From: Corythoichthys intestinalis
Lineage: Eukaryota; Chordata; Actinopteri; Syngnathiformes; Syngnathidae
Reading direction: 5' to 3'
DNA length: 64,000 bases
NCBI RefSeq assembly: GCF_030265065.1
Contig: NC_080398.1
Coordinates: forward strand, 930,001 to 994,000
Shown here: positions 35,014-58,373 of the stretch, in pieces
Layout: each line of letters begins with the position of its first letter
Numbering within the stretch: position 1 is the first letter of the stretch
Translations under genes and position numbers: made by a program
The notes under the pieces: generated by a model
Told to the model about the DNA's origin: nothing
Databases searched by the model: none
What the model saw: only the letters and a program-made list of their open reading frames with translations

Positions 35014-35673
35014 TAGGGCTGTCAAACAATTAAAATTTTTAATCGAGTTAATTACAGCTTAAAAATTAATTAATCGTAATTAATCACAATTAAAACCATC
35101 CATAACATATGCCAAATTTTTCTGTAAATTAAATATATATTCTGTAAAATAAATTGTTGGAATGGAAAGATAAGACACAAGATGGATATATACATTCAAC
35201 ATACGGTACATAAGGACTGTATTTGTTTATTATAACAATAAATCAACAAGATGGCATTAACATTATTAACATTCTGTTAAAGCGATCCATGGATAGAAAG
35301 ACTTGTAGTTCTTAAAATATAAATGTTAGTACAAGTTATAGGAATTTTATATTAAAACCCCTCTTAATGTTTTCGTTTTAATAAAATTTGTAAAATTTTC
35401 ATTCAAAAAATAAACTAGTAGCCAGCCATTGTTGATGTCAATAATTACTTACACAATGCTCATGGGTGCTGAAGCCTATAAAATCAGTCGCACCCAAGCG
35501 CCAGCAGAGGGCGGCAAAACTCCATAAAACACAATTAACAAGTGGGCATTTCACTCTACTGTCATTTAAATCTATCTGAGCGGGACATGTGCGTTAATTG
35601 CGTCAAATATTTTAACGTGATTCATTTAAAAAATTAATGACCGCCCGTTAACGAGATAATTTTGACAGCCCTA
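35014..35673. mobile_element. hAT-A element nested in hAT-G
   Basis: The ends TAGGGCTGTCAAACAATT and TTTTGACAGCCCTA are flanked by GTAATCAT and GTAATAAT (7 of 8). Its orientation is opposite to 6806-7428. It is non-coding. Confidence 0.85.
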
Positions 35674-36351
35674 GTAATAATGTAATAATGCTGCTGTAAA
35701 ATTAAACTAGCTTCAAGTTGCTTCAATTTGTCGCTTCTTCCCTGTAATCTTTTCGTACATGTCAGCGTGTCTTGTTTGGTAATATCGCCTAACATTGAAC
35801 TATTTAAAAACAGCGCACTGTCTCTTTGCAAATGAGGCAGACATAGCTGTTGCGTATTTTAGAGAAGAAATAGTCCAATTTCCACCTATCCCTGAAGCGT
35901 CGGCCGTCGCAGTCACCAATTTTTGTTGAATGCCGCCATTTTAGAAAATTGGGAGTAAAGGGTCACACAGGGTAATGTTGCTTAGAGTGCTGCTGCCTTT
36001 TAGTGGGTAAATGAGGAGCAGCATTCAGTGTGTAAGCTACTTCATATGCTGGTAGCAGTACTGCTGACCAATATATTAAGTCTATGCGGGCCAGATGTTA
36101 ATGATTATTATGACAGAGGCTGAGGGCCGCATTTGGCCCCCGGGCCGGACTTTGGACATGTCTGATCTAAACCCTTGGCACCAAAAGTGAGTACACCCCT
36201 TAGAAACGACGTACATCCCTAAATGTCCAAATTGAGTACTGCTTGTCATTTTCCCTCCAAAATGTCATGTGACTCATTAAAAAAAAGCCGCAAACAGTTC
36301 GCTGAAGACATGTCAACAAACCACATGGATTACTGGAACCATGTCCTATGG

Positions 36352-36584
36352 CAGGGGTGGGCAAACCGGTCCTCGAGGGCCGCAGTGGGTCCTGGTCTTT
36401 GTTCCAATTGATTCAGCACAGAGAGTTTAACCAATGAGGTTTCAGTGGAAACAAGAAGCACCTGACTACAACCACCTGATTGCACTTGTAAGAAACCAGA
36501 TTGGTTAAAAGCTGTCCTCATGATGGGTATGAACAAAAACCTGCACCCACTGCGGCCCTTTGTGGAACAGTTTGCCCACCCCTG
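36352..36584. mobile_element. Small hAT-D MITE (233 bp)
   Basis: The ends CAGGGGTGGGCAAACCGG and TTTGCCCACCCCTG are flanked by exact duplications TCCTATGG (36344-36351 and 36585-36592). It is inserted in the foldback element and related to 57244-57475. Confidence 0.9.
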
Positions 36585-37215
36585 TCCTATGGTCTGTTGA
36601 GACGAGCGGGCTTTCTTGTGTACCGTCTTCAGAAGATGCTTCCTCCTGGGGTGACAGCCATGCACACCAATTTGATGTAGAGTGCCGCGTATGGTCTGAG
36701 CACGAAGAGGCTGACCCCCCCCCCCCCCCCCCACCTCTTCAATCTCTGCAGCAATGCTGACATCACTCCTGTAACGAGTCACATGACATTTTGGAGGAAA
36801 ATGACAAGCAGTACTCAATTTGGAGATTTAGGGATGTAGTTTTCTAAGGGGTGTACTCGCTTTCGTTGCCAGGGGTTTAGATATTAATTGCTATATTTTA
36901 AGTTATTTTGGGGGGAAAATACATTAACTGTATTATATAAGCAGCAGACAGACTATTCATTGTGTCAAAGTGTCATTTTGTCAGTGTTGTCCCATGAAAA
37001 CAGATACTTAAATATCTGAAGAAATGCCAGGGGTGTACTCACTTTTGTGATACACTGAATACATCACCTATTCGGGGGGGTTGGGGCAACTTCACTGAGG
37101 TACCCATCACTATAAACTACAGGCTTTAAAAAATTTTCACCATTCACTGCCATTGTCGTCTAATATAACAAGCCACTCTACAAAAATACAGTCACAATAT
37201 TTTCCAAAAGTATAT

Positions 37216-50331
<13,116 letters not shown>

Positions 50332-50570
50332 TTGTTCCGGCGAATTATCAGCAGCAAGTATTTCCTAATATCTGTAGCAATACTAGCAAGAATAGTACTG
50401 TTGAGCCTTGAAACTAGGAACTTGCGTGGCTAACTCCATGCGCAATTGCGTATGCGTCGGAGGAAATTCTCCACTGAGCGTTATGCTGCCTTCACATGCT
50501 TTGGGAAAAATGACGCTTAACATTTGCGATTACTGTACGTCTTTTTCAAGTTGGTTTGTTGCAGTATAGT

Positions 50571-50574
<4 letters not shown>

Positions 50575-50606
<32 letters not shown>
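50575..50606. repeat. Poly(A) run between srsf10 and fabp10a
   Basis: A run of about 32 A on the plus strand lies between the srsf10 start and the fabp10a 3' end. No retroposed body is recognised beside it. Confidence 0.8.
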
Positions 50607-50607
<1 letters not shown>

Positions 50608-50767
50608 AGGCCAGACACGGACTTCATTTGGCTTGCAAAACTGTTTTAGACCGTTTAATTCATCTACTACAACAATAAGAGAATGCATCAAAATACAAAC
50701 ACAACACGCAAGCGAAACTGTATTTTATTTAAATAGACATTTATTTCAAATTTCACTGCCGAAGTTA

Positions 50768-52475
50768 TTACATTTTCTTGCTCTTCCTTACGAGGGTTAC
50801 GGAGCCCATACTCAGGGTCTAAAGTGAGAGGCAGGGAGAAAAAAAGGCATTGAAAACAAAACAAAAAACAGAAATTGACTTCAAGAGTGGCATTTGATGC
50901 GTTCGGGGTACCTCGATCATTTCGCCTCCTTTGATCTCTTGGATGTGGATGAACTTGCCGGTGTTGCACACCAGCTTGCCCCCCTCCATGTTGACAACGC
51001 ACTGCATAGGTCAGAGAGCAAAGAATATATCTTAAAATTATATAATCAAATTTTAGCTATAAATTACGGATTTGTATTGCTGCCACACAAAAAAGTCCAG
51101 TACCACGTTTTTATGTAGTATAACATTTTTAGAATGAACACGTTTTTACACGATAATTATCACGTTTTTACATGAGTTATCCTGTTTCGACATGATAATT
51201 ATCACATTTTTATATGATAGTATCGAGTTTTTAGATATGTTGTTTTAACATGATAGTTATCACGCTTTAACATGCTAACGACTACGTTTTTAGATATCAT
51301 GTTTTAACATGATAATTATCACGTTTTAACATGATAGTTACCACGATTTTAGATGATAATGACGTTTTTACATGAATTATCACGTTTCTACATAATTAGT
51401 CACATTTTCATATAATACCACGTTTTTACATGATAGTTATCACGTTTTAACATAACTATCACATTTTTACATGATAGCTATCACATTTTTACATGATAGT
51501 TATGTTTTAACATATTATCACGTTTTTACATGATAGTATGAAGTTTTTAGAATTATGTTTTTTTATATGAAAATCACGTTTTTACACGACAATTATCACA
51601 ATTTCAATTATTATCATGTTTTTACATGATAAATACCACGTTTTTAGATATCACATTTATTTATATGAAACTCATCCCGTTTTTACATGCTAGTTTCATG
51701 TTTTTATAATTTTCACGTCTTTACATGATAATTATCACGTTTTTATATGATAGTTACCACGTTTACATATTTATCATTTTTACATGATAGTTACCACATT
51801 CCTTCATAATTATTTTTACATGATATTAATGATGTTTTTACATGAGTTATCACGTTTCTACATGGGAATCATTACGTTTTATATAGTGGTTATCACATTT
51901 TTACATGATATCCCGTTTTTTGGATATCATGCTTTTACATGATAATTACCATGTTCATTTTTACATGTTAGCTATCACATTTTTTACATGATAATTTTAT
52001 TTTTTTACATGATGATCATAACGCTTTTATACAATAGTTTTTAAGAAAAAGATTTACATGATACTATCATGTAAAGACATGATACTGGACCTTTTTTGTG
52101 GCCGCAATATGCTTTCATAATAAATTTATTAATTTTCTGATGAACAGTTAACCTTGAGCTTTTTGCCATCCATGGTGGTAATGTCAGCCTCCTTGCCGAT
52201 AGTGAAGGAGTTGGTCACGGTCTTGCCCGGAGTCTTGGATGTTACCACAAAGTCATTGCCCTTCTGCGTGATCTCAGTCACTGGTTTGATGTCCTTGGCC
52301 ATCTTGATGACATCCTCGGGGAGTTCTGGTAATTGTCATTAAAAAAAAAAAAAAAAATCAATTCATATTTCAGGATAGAACTAATTCTACAGGTTTTTTT
52401 GTCCTCACCCATGGCCTTGAGGAAGGCCTCGTAGTTCTCCTGGGCGTAGACCTGCCATGTACCGTTGAAGTCCAT
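50768..52475 (-). CDS. fabp10a: Liver basic fatty acid binding protein (FABP10)
   Basis: Four exons: 52409-52475, 52153-52325, 50912-51001, 50768-50818 (67, 173, 90 and 51 nt), giving exactly 126 residues, the length of zebrafish fabp10a, with the standard four-exon FABP layout. The protein opens [20 protein letters not shown], followed by [37 protein letters not shown] and MDGKKLK, then [12 protein letters not shown], and ends TLVRKSKKM. All are characteristic of liver-type FABP10. It is a cytosolic beta-barrel that carries bile acids and fatty acids in hepatocytes. A TATA box and an HNF1-like site precede it. Poly(A) signals lie at about 50720-50745. Intron 2 is filled by a TIR-flanked minisatellite. 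Its place between srsf10 and myom3 has no mammalian counterpart that I know of. Confidence 0.95.
51075..52109. repeat. Minisatellite with inverted-repeat ends in fabp10a intron 2
   Basis: About 45 imperfect units of roughly 22 bp (CACGTTTTTACATGATAATT type) fill 51105-52080. Many contain the 12-bp palindrome TGATAATTATCA. The array is bracketed by inverted copies of TATTGCxGCCACA and AAAAAGTCCAGTA (51075-51107 and 52078-52109), like a transposon carrying its own tandem array. Confidence 0.75.
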
Positions 52476-52524
52476 GTTGACCAAAAGGAGGCTGAGTGGG
52501 AAGAGTCTGTTCGAGCCGGCTAGC

Positions 52525-52531
52525 TTTTATA
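52525..52531 (-). promoter_or_regulatory. fabp10a TATA box
   Basis: TATAAAA on the minus strand (within GTATAAAAGC) lies 50 bp upstream of the fabp10a ATG, which leaves room for a short 5'UTR. Confidence 0.75.
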
Positions 52532-52546
52532 CATCCCGGATAAGAC

Positions 52547-52560
52547 GTTTAATTAGTAAC
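52547..52560 (-). promoter_or_regulatory. HNF1-like site upstream of fabp10a
   Basis: GTTACTAATTAAAC on the minus strand fits the HNF1 consensus GTTAATNATTAAC at 11 of 13 positions. It lies just upstream of the TATA box. Liver expression of fish fabp10a is known to rely on hepatic factors of this class; direct binding here is inferred. Confidence 0.5.
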
Positions 52561-53275
52561 CCTGTCGGACGTTGTTTGAACAACCCCGAGTTCATTTGCT
52601 CCACAAATTGGAGTGAAATGAAAGAAGCGGCTAAGCTTGTGTTCGAGTGTGAGTACTTCAGCCAACACATAAAACTCACATTGGTAGCATCACTAAGCAA
52701 CACACATTTGTCCACACAAAAGCATTTTATTTCAAAACTTGACACTGCATAGCGTAAATAGGGCGTAATACAAAAATAAACATGAGCAATTTCACTTCAT
52801 ACACGTCCGCAACCTTTCCCTCCGCAGTGCCGTTGAACCTCCTAACACGACTCCAGGGGCCTTTCAATGAGGTGAACGACCTTGTGGACTGTTTGCACAT
52901 TTAAAGTACAAATCAGCTTTTTTATTTCTGTATTTTGCTCCCTTACTGTTATCAAATTCAATGCCAAACTGAGGTACGTGACCAAAACTTTTGGCGTACC
53001 GTAACATCCCTACTCCGTGCCTTGTAGAACCCAAAATGGAACTACTTGTCTTTAATCAACTTAGCCAAAACAGGATAGCATGTCAACCAACCAAAGAAAA
53101 TACTAGGTTATGTATAGTTATCGGTACTACAATTATTTACCGTATTTTTCGGACTACAAGTCGCAGTTTTTTTCCATTGTTTGGCCGGGGGTGTGACTTA
53201 TGCACTGGAGTTACTTATATGTGAAATTATTAACACATTATTATATCATTTCACATGTTATTTTCATTTTAAACC

Positions 53276-53448
53276 GCAAGAGGGGGCTGTCAGGATTCAG
53301 AAAGGCTGGAGTAATTGGAACTGCAACTGATAATAATGAGTCTGACGTAGAAGAGGAAGCGCCGCACCTTCTACCTCCGGAGTTGGCGGAGTTGTTTAAA
53401 AATGACAACAAGAATGATGATTTTATTGGATTTAGTGATTTAGAGTGA
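53276..53448 (+). pseudogene. pogo/Tigger-like transposase C-terminal tail
   Basis: The frame ends with an acidic tail: SDVEEEAPHLLPPELAELFKN, then NDDFIGFSDLE and a stop at 53446-53448. A short acidic EL/F-rich end (ELxxLFxxD...DF.GF) is typical of pogo-family transposases in fish. The DDD catalytic part and the DNA-binding part are absent from the window. Confidence 0.55.
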
Positions 53449-53486
53449 GACAGATGTTTTGATAAACTAGCACATAGACTTCATAA

Positions 53487-54627
53487 TAGGGCTGCAGCTA
53501 TCGAATATTTTAGTAATCGAGTAATCGACTGAAAATTCTATCGATTACTCGAGTAATCGGATAAAACATATATATTTTTAGGTGAAGAGCAATTATGAAT
53601 ATACATGAGAAAACATGACATTTCATCTAATATTGAACCATTTTCAGTCAATCAATGTCTTTATTTTCGATGTACATTGTTGAAAACAGCCAACAATTAC
53701 ATCTCGGATGTAACTACAATAAAAAAAGACAAATTCACTGCTTTCACTCAAATTTTTTTTAGATCTTATTTAAAAAAAAAAAAAATATATATATATATAT
53801 ATATTTCTTACCTAGAAATGCCATTACGCTTGATAACACACATCACTTAAAAGTTAGGATTTTTTCCCCACGTGTTTCAATTGAATTTCTATTTGTGTCA
53901 AGCTATTTTTAAGTTCTAGTTAAGTTTTAAGTTAGTCTAAACTGTAAGTCCTGATTGGATTTTGAGTTTTTGCAGTGTTAAAAATAAATGTATGATACAG
54001 GCTGTATTAGAGCACATTAGGGACCAGTGCTACTTGGTGTATTATCCAGCAATGACTGAGCTAAAATTGATAGTTAGCATTATTAAGTATTGATTTTACA
54101 CCCTCATCACTCCACAACTCTATGTTATGTTAAAGCATGTATGTAAGACAAGTTAGCCACCCATCGACAGTGGTCATAATTAATAGAAACCTAGCCCTCC
54201 GCAGGGCTAACGTTACGTGAGCTAGTGACAGTAACGTTACTCTTATTTATTAGCGCTCTTTATTAGCGCTTAGCGCTCTACTGCTTTAAGATGACGGCTT
54301 TTTACTAACACCGCTGACTGTCATTTCGGATCTAGTTCAACATACATGTGATCTCTATGAGACGCATCAGACGCTACCTGCTACCAACGTAGCATCATGC
54401 GGGCTAGTTTTTAGCAACGTCGGCGTCTTTTGTTGCGGGTGTCGGCTGCAGTAAGTTTTTTTGCTTCTTCCTCTACGCACGTGACATTAGCGCGTTGCCC
54501 CGCATTAAAAGTAGTCCGAGCAAAATGTGATGCTTAGAGCTGTCAAAATAAACGATGACTCGAGGTGAATAAAATTACTCGGATCAGTTTTTAAACTCGA
54601 GTTGCCCGAGTATTCGTTTCAGCTGTA
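53487..54627. mobile_element. hAT-B element, long subfamily, second copy
   Basis: The ends TAGGGCTGCAGCTATCGA and GTTTCAGCTGTA are flanked by exact duplications CTTCATAA (53479-53486 and 54628-54635). It matches 28556-29731 throughout. Confidence 0.9.
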
Positions 54628-54939
54628 CTTCATAATGGTATTGACAGGTCAGATCGGTCATGCACTGCGCCTCGCATTCAAGTAGGGGGCCCCCCCACAT
54701 CAAGAGGAGCTTTTCAAAAACACAGGCACGCAGCGATCTAACGCCGGATTTCTGTTGAAAAAGTACGAAAGCCGTACCGCATACAAGCAGGAAGGACTGT
54801 CTTAGGAGTGATTTTTTTCAAGGATTCAAAGTAATTATTATATTTTTCGTACCATGCGTGCATTTTGAAACGTTGTGAAAAAAAAAAAATTAATGGGAGG
54901 AATTAGCCGCTACTGCATTAACATCATAGTTCGCAATAT

Positions 54940-56040
54940 TTACGTAAAATAAATGCTAACTGCATGTTGTTTTTTTTGCTTTTAACCAAGAATCGAGACT
55001 GTTTTACGTCCATATCTATAAAGAATTTGGGGATTCAAGCATTTATTCTAGGGCTGTCAAATGATTAAAATTTTTAATCGAGTTAATCACAGCTTAAAAA
55101 TCAATTAATCGTAATTAATCGCAATTCAAGCCATCTATAAAATATGCCATATTTTTCTTTAAATTTTGTTGGAATGGAAAGATAAGACACAAGACGGATG
55201 CATACATTCAACATACTTTACATGAGTACTGTATTTGTTTTTTATAACTATAAATCAACAAGATGGCATTAACGTTAACGTTCTGTGAAAGCGATCCAGT
55301 AGTTCTTAAAAGATAAATGTTAGTACAAGTTATAGAAATTTTATATTAAAACCCCTCTTAATGTTTTCGTTTTAATAAAATTTGTAAAATTTTCAATCAA
55401 AAATAAACTAGCAGCCCGCCATTGTTGATGTCAATAATTACACAATGCTCATGGGTGCTGAAAACCATAAAATCAGTCTCACCCAAGCGCCAGCAGAGGG
55501 CGACAAAACTCCCCAAAACACAAGTAACAAGTGGACATTGCACTGTGCTGTCATTTTAATCTGTTTGAGTGGGGCATGTGCGTTAATTGCGTCAAATATT
55601 TTAACATGATTAATTTAAAAAAATTAATTACTGCCCGTTAACGCAATAATTTTGACAGCCCTAATTTATTTACAAGAATTTTCACCAGAAAAGCTCTGTT
55701 TACATAAGGCGGCCGCTAGCTACATTCAGGAACAGACTAGCATTGCATTTACGACATGTATACGTAAAATAAATGCTAACTGCACTTTTTTTTTTTGCTT
55801 TAACCAAGACTCGAGACTGTTTTACATCCATGTCTATAAAGAATTCATTCAAGGATGTAAGTATTTAGTCACAAGAATTTTCATCGGAAAAGCTCTGTTT
55901 ACATAAGGCTGCCGCTAGCTACATTCAGTAACAGACTAGGATTGTACTTTGACATATTTACGTAAAATAAATGCTAACTGCACTTTTTTTTTTTTTTTTG
56001 CTTCAACCAAGAATCTAGAATGTTTTTACGTCCATATCTA
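54940..56040. repeat. ~205-bp tandem repeat, three units, split by hAT-A
   Basis: AAATAAATGCTAACTGCA, then a T-run, TTTAACCAAGA, GACTGTTTTAC and AAAAGCTCTGTTTACATAAGG recur in the same order about every 205 bp (near 54950, 55770 and 55965). A hAT-A interrupts the first interval. Confidence 0.7.
55049..55663. mobile_element. hAT-A element in the 205-bp array
   Basis: The ends TAGGGCTGTCAAATGATT and TTTTGACAGCCCTA are flanked by ATTTATTC and ATTTATTT (7 of 8). It is non-coding. Confidence 0.85.
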
Positions 56041-56110
56041 TATCTATATATTTTTTTCCTCTTCATTGTGCATTTTTTGGCTGCTGCGACTTATAGTCTG
56101 AAAAATACGG

Positions 56111-56903
56111 TAAATGGCATTGTAGTTCAACCTCGAGATTTCTATGAAAAACTTTTAAGATGCACACCACAGCATGTGCACTTTAATTGTAGTGCACCAA
56201 ACATAAGCTATATGAGTGTGGGAAATATGGCCTGTATATTTCTTGCATTCATATCAAGTATTTTTATTCATTTAGCTCAATAAAAATCATGGTTAATTCA
56301 ATTATGTGTGTCAATAAAATAACAATAAAATTCTAAATAAAAAGTTTATGTCTCTGTTCAATTACTGGTCAGGTCAGACCCATGAAAGAAAATGCACCAT
56401 TTTGAAAACTTTAAGATCTCATATGTCCCATGACCAGTCTCACCAATTTTGAGGAGGATCCAACCAACTACCTAGGCGACATAGTCTCAAATGTACACCG
56501 TATAATTCGACAAAAATTTCACATTTGATCCAAAATACCTGTTGGATTGAGAATATGGTTGCAAGAGACTTTTTGGAGCCGTTTTGCACAGGGTATCGAC
56601 TCCCCAAATTGTATCGCTCTACGTCGAAAAAACTTAAATGGAGAGGCCTTTTTTAAAATTCAAGTGTTTGCCACTGAGCTATTTGGTTACGTTTTTTTCA
56701 CAACGATGCAAAATTACCGAAATTCACGCTTATGTGCAAATTTTGGTGTGTTTCGAGCATGTTTAGGCCTCCAAATTGGCCGTTTTCATTTGCCGAGAAA
56801 AAAAAAAATAATAATAAATAAATAAATAAAAAATCCCTTGCAAAACAATTGGGCCTTCGCGCCTGTTGGTGCTCGGGCCCTAATAATGAGAAAATATTAT
56901 ATA
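56111..56903. other. Intergenic, dispersed-repeat end, no gene
   Basis: Nothing codes here. The right part (about 56440-56885) ends GGCCTTCGCGCCTGTTGGTG then CTCGGGCCCTAATA, which I recognise as a dispersed fish repeat boundary but cannot assign to a superfamily. Confidence 0.4.
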
Positions 56904-58338
56904 CAGTGCCCTCCATAATTATTGGCACCCTGGTTTAGATGTGTTTTTTAGCTTCTAATAATTTTTTTAATTCAAATAATATGGGACCTTAATGGAAAAA
57001 AAGAGAAAAATCCAACCTTCAATACAAGTGCATATATTCAGTGGGGAAAAAATCCCACATAAAAGAAATTATTATTTGACATCAAATAATGTGTGTCACA
57101 ATTACTAGCACCCCTGGTGTTAATACTTTGTACAACCCCCTTTTGCCAACAAAACAGCACCTAATCTTCTCCTATAATGTTTCACAAGCTTGATTTTATG
57201 TCTGGTGAACCATTTCTGTGTAGATTTGGCCATAGGTTTAGGGTACAGGTGTCAAACAGATTCCAGAAAGGGCCAAATGGGTGCTGGATTTTGTTCCAAC
57301 CGATAACGCACAGAGAGTTTAACCAATGAACTTCCTGCTGAAACAAGCAGCACCTGACAAAGTTTAACTGATTACACATGTAAAAGATCTAATTGGTAAA
57401 TAGGTGTCCTCTTTATTGGTAGGAAAGCAAACCTGCACCCACTTGGCCCTTTCTGGAATCGGTTTGACGCCTGTGGTTTAGGGTCATTGTCTTGCTGAAA
57501 GACCCAGTGACGACCCATCTTCAGCTTTCGGGCAGAGGGCAACAGATTTTGATTTAAAATGTCCTGGCATCACTGACCCACCCCCATACTTCACAGTGGG
57601 CATGAGGTGCTTTTCAGCATTCGCATCTTTCGTGGCATGCCAGACCCCCTTAGAGTGTTTGTTGCCAAAAAGCTCAATCTTGGTCTCACACAAATATACA
57701 CACGGTTCCAGGCTTCAACTGTGACCGTGTGCTTTGGTCAGATGAGACCAAGATTGAGGTTTTGGCAACAAACACTCTAAGTGGGTCTGGCGTGCCACGA
57801 AAGATGCGCATGCTGGAAAGCACCTCATACCCACTGTGAAGTATGGGCGTGGGTCAGTGATGCTGTTTCGCTTCCAAAGGCCCTGGGAACCTTGTTAGGG
57901 TGCATGGCATCATGAATGCTTTGAAATACCAGGACATTTTAAATCAAAATCTGTTGCCCTCTGCCCGAAAGCTGCTGGGTCTTTCAGCAAGACAATGACC
58001 CTAAACATATGGCCAAATCTACACAGAAATGGTTCACCAGACACAAAATCAAGCTTGTGAAACATTATAGGAGAAGATTAGGGTGCTGTTTTGTTCGCAA
58101 AAGGGGGTTGTACAAAGTATTAACACCAGGGGTGCAAACAATTGTGACACACATTATTTGATGTCAAATAATTATTTCTTTATGTGGGATTTTTCCCCCA
58201 CTGAATAAATGCACTAGTATTGAAGGTTGGATTTTTCTCTTTTTTTCCATTAAGGTCCCGTATTATTTGAATAAAAAAAATATTAGAAGCTAAAAAACAA
58301 ATCTTAACCAGGGGTGCCAATAATTATGGAGGACACTG
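56904..58338. mobile_element. Tc1-like element rebuilt as a full-length palindrome
   Basis: The ends CAGTGCCCTCCATAATTATT and AATTATGGAGGACACTG follow and precede TA. The left half (56904-57690) is an inverted copy of the right half (57746-58338). The same Tc1 transposase C-terminal segment (QDND, MAKSTQKWF, plus ETKIELFGNKHS) appears on both strands. A 55-bp centre separates the arms. The left arm holds the hAT-D insertion 57244-57475. Confidence 0.85.
57244..57475. mobile_element. Small hAT-D MITE in the Tc1 palindrome
   Basis: The ends TACAGGTGTCAAACAG and GGTTTGACGCCTGTG are flanked by exact duplications GTTTAGGG (57236-57243 and 57476-57483). The opposite arm of the palindrome (near 57995-58010) shows the empty site. 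Confidence 0.9.
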
Positions 58339-58373
58339 TATTAAGTATCATACTATAAATTTTTGTCCAAATA

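Larger units (their letters stand above)
34234..36164. mobile_element. hAT-G element (CAGGAGTGTCCAAAC ends)
   Basis: The ends CAGGAGTGTCCAAACTTTTT and TTTGGACATGTCTG are flanked by exact duplications ATCTAAAC (34226-34233 and 36165-36172). It hosts a hAT-B (34385-34907) and a hAT-A (35014-35673). It has no transposase of its own. Confidence 0.85.
34051..37057. mobile_element. Tc1-like foldback element copy 1 (CAGTGTATCACAAAAG ends)
   Basis: Inverted ends CAGTGTATCACAAAAGTGAG and CTCACTTTTGTGATACACTG are present. TA precedes the left end; the right flank has changed to AA. Long arms continue inward (TCATGGGACAACACTGAC and its complement near 36985). Minus-strand pieces such as AQTIRGTLHQIGVHG near 36650-36720 are Tc1 transposase helix-turn-helix residues. 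Nested inside are a hAT at 34234-36164 and a small hAT at 36352-36584. Confidence 0.8.
53140..56110 (+). mobile_element. pogo/Tigger-like element, large copy with nested hATs
   Basis: The ends CCGTATTTTTCGGACTACAA and TTATAGTCTGAAAAATACGG are flanked by TA on both sides. Near its left end is an open stretch matching the C-terminus of pogo/Tigger-type transposases. It hosts hAT-B (53487-54627), hAT-A (55049-55663) and a tandem array of about 205-bp units. Confidence 0.75.

Noticed and set aside
51105-52080. Regular repeats that could be mistaken for a CRISPR array
   Set aside because: The units are contiguous and degenerate with no unique spacers, in a vertebrate intron.
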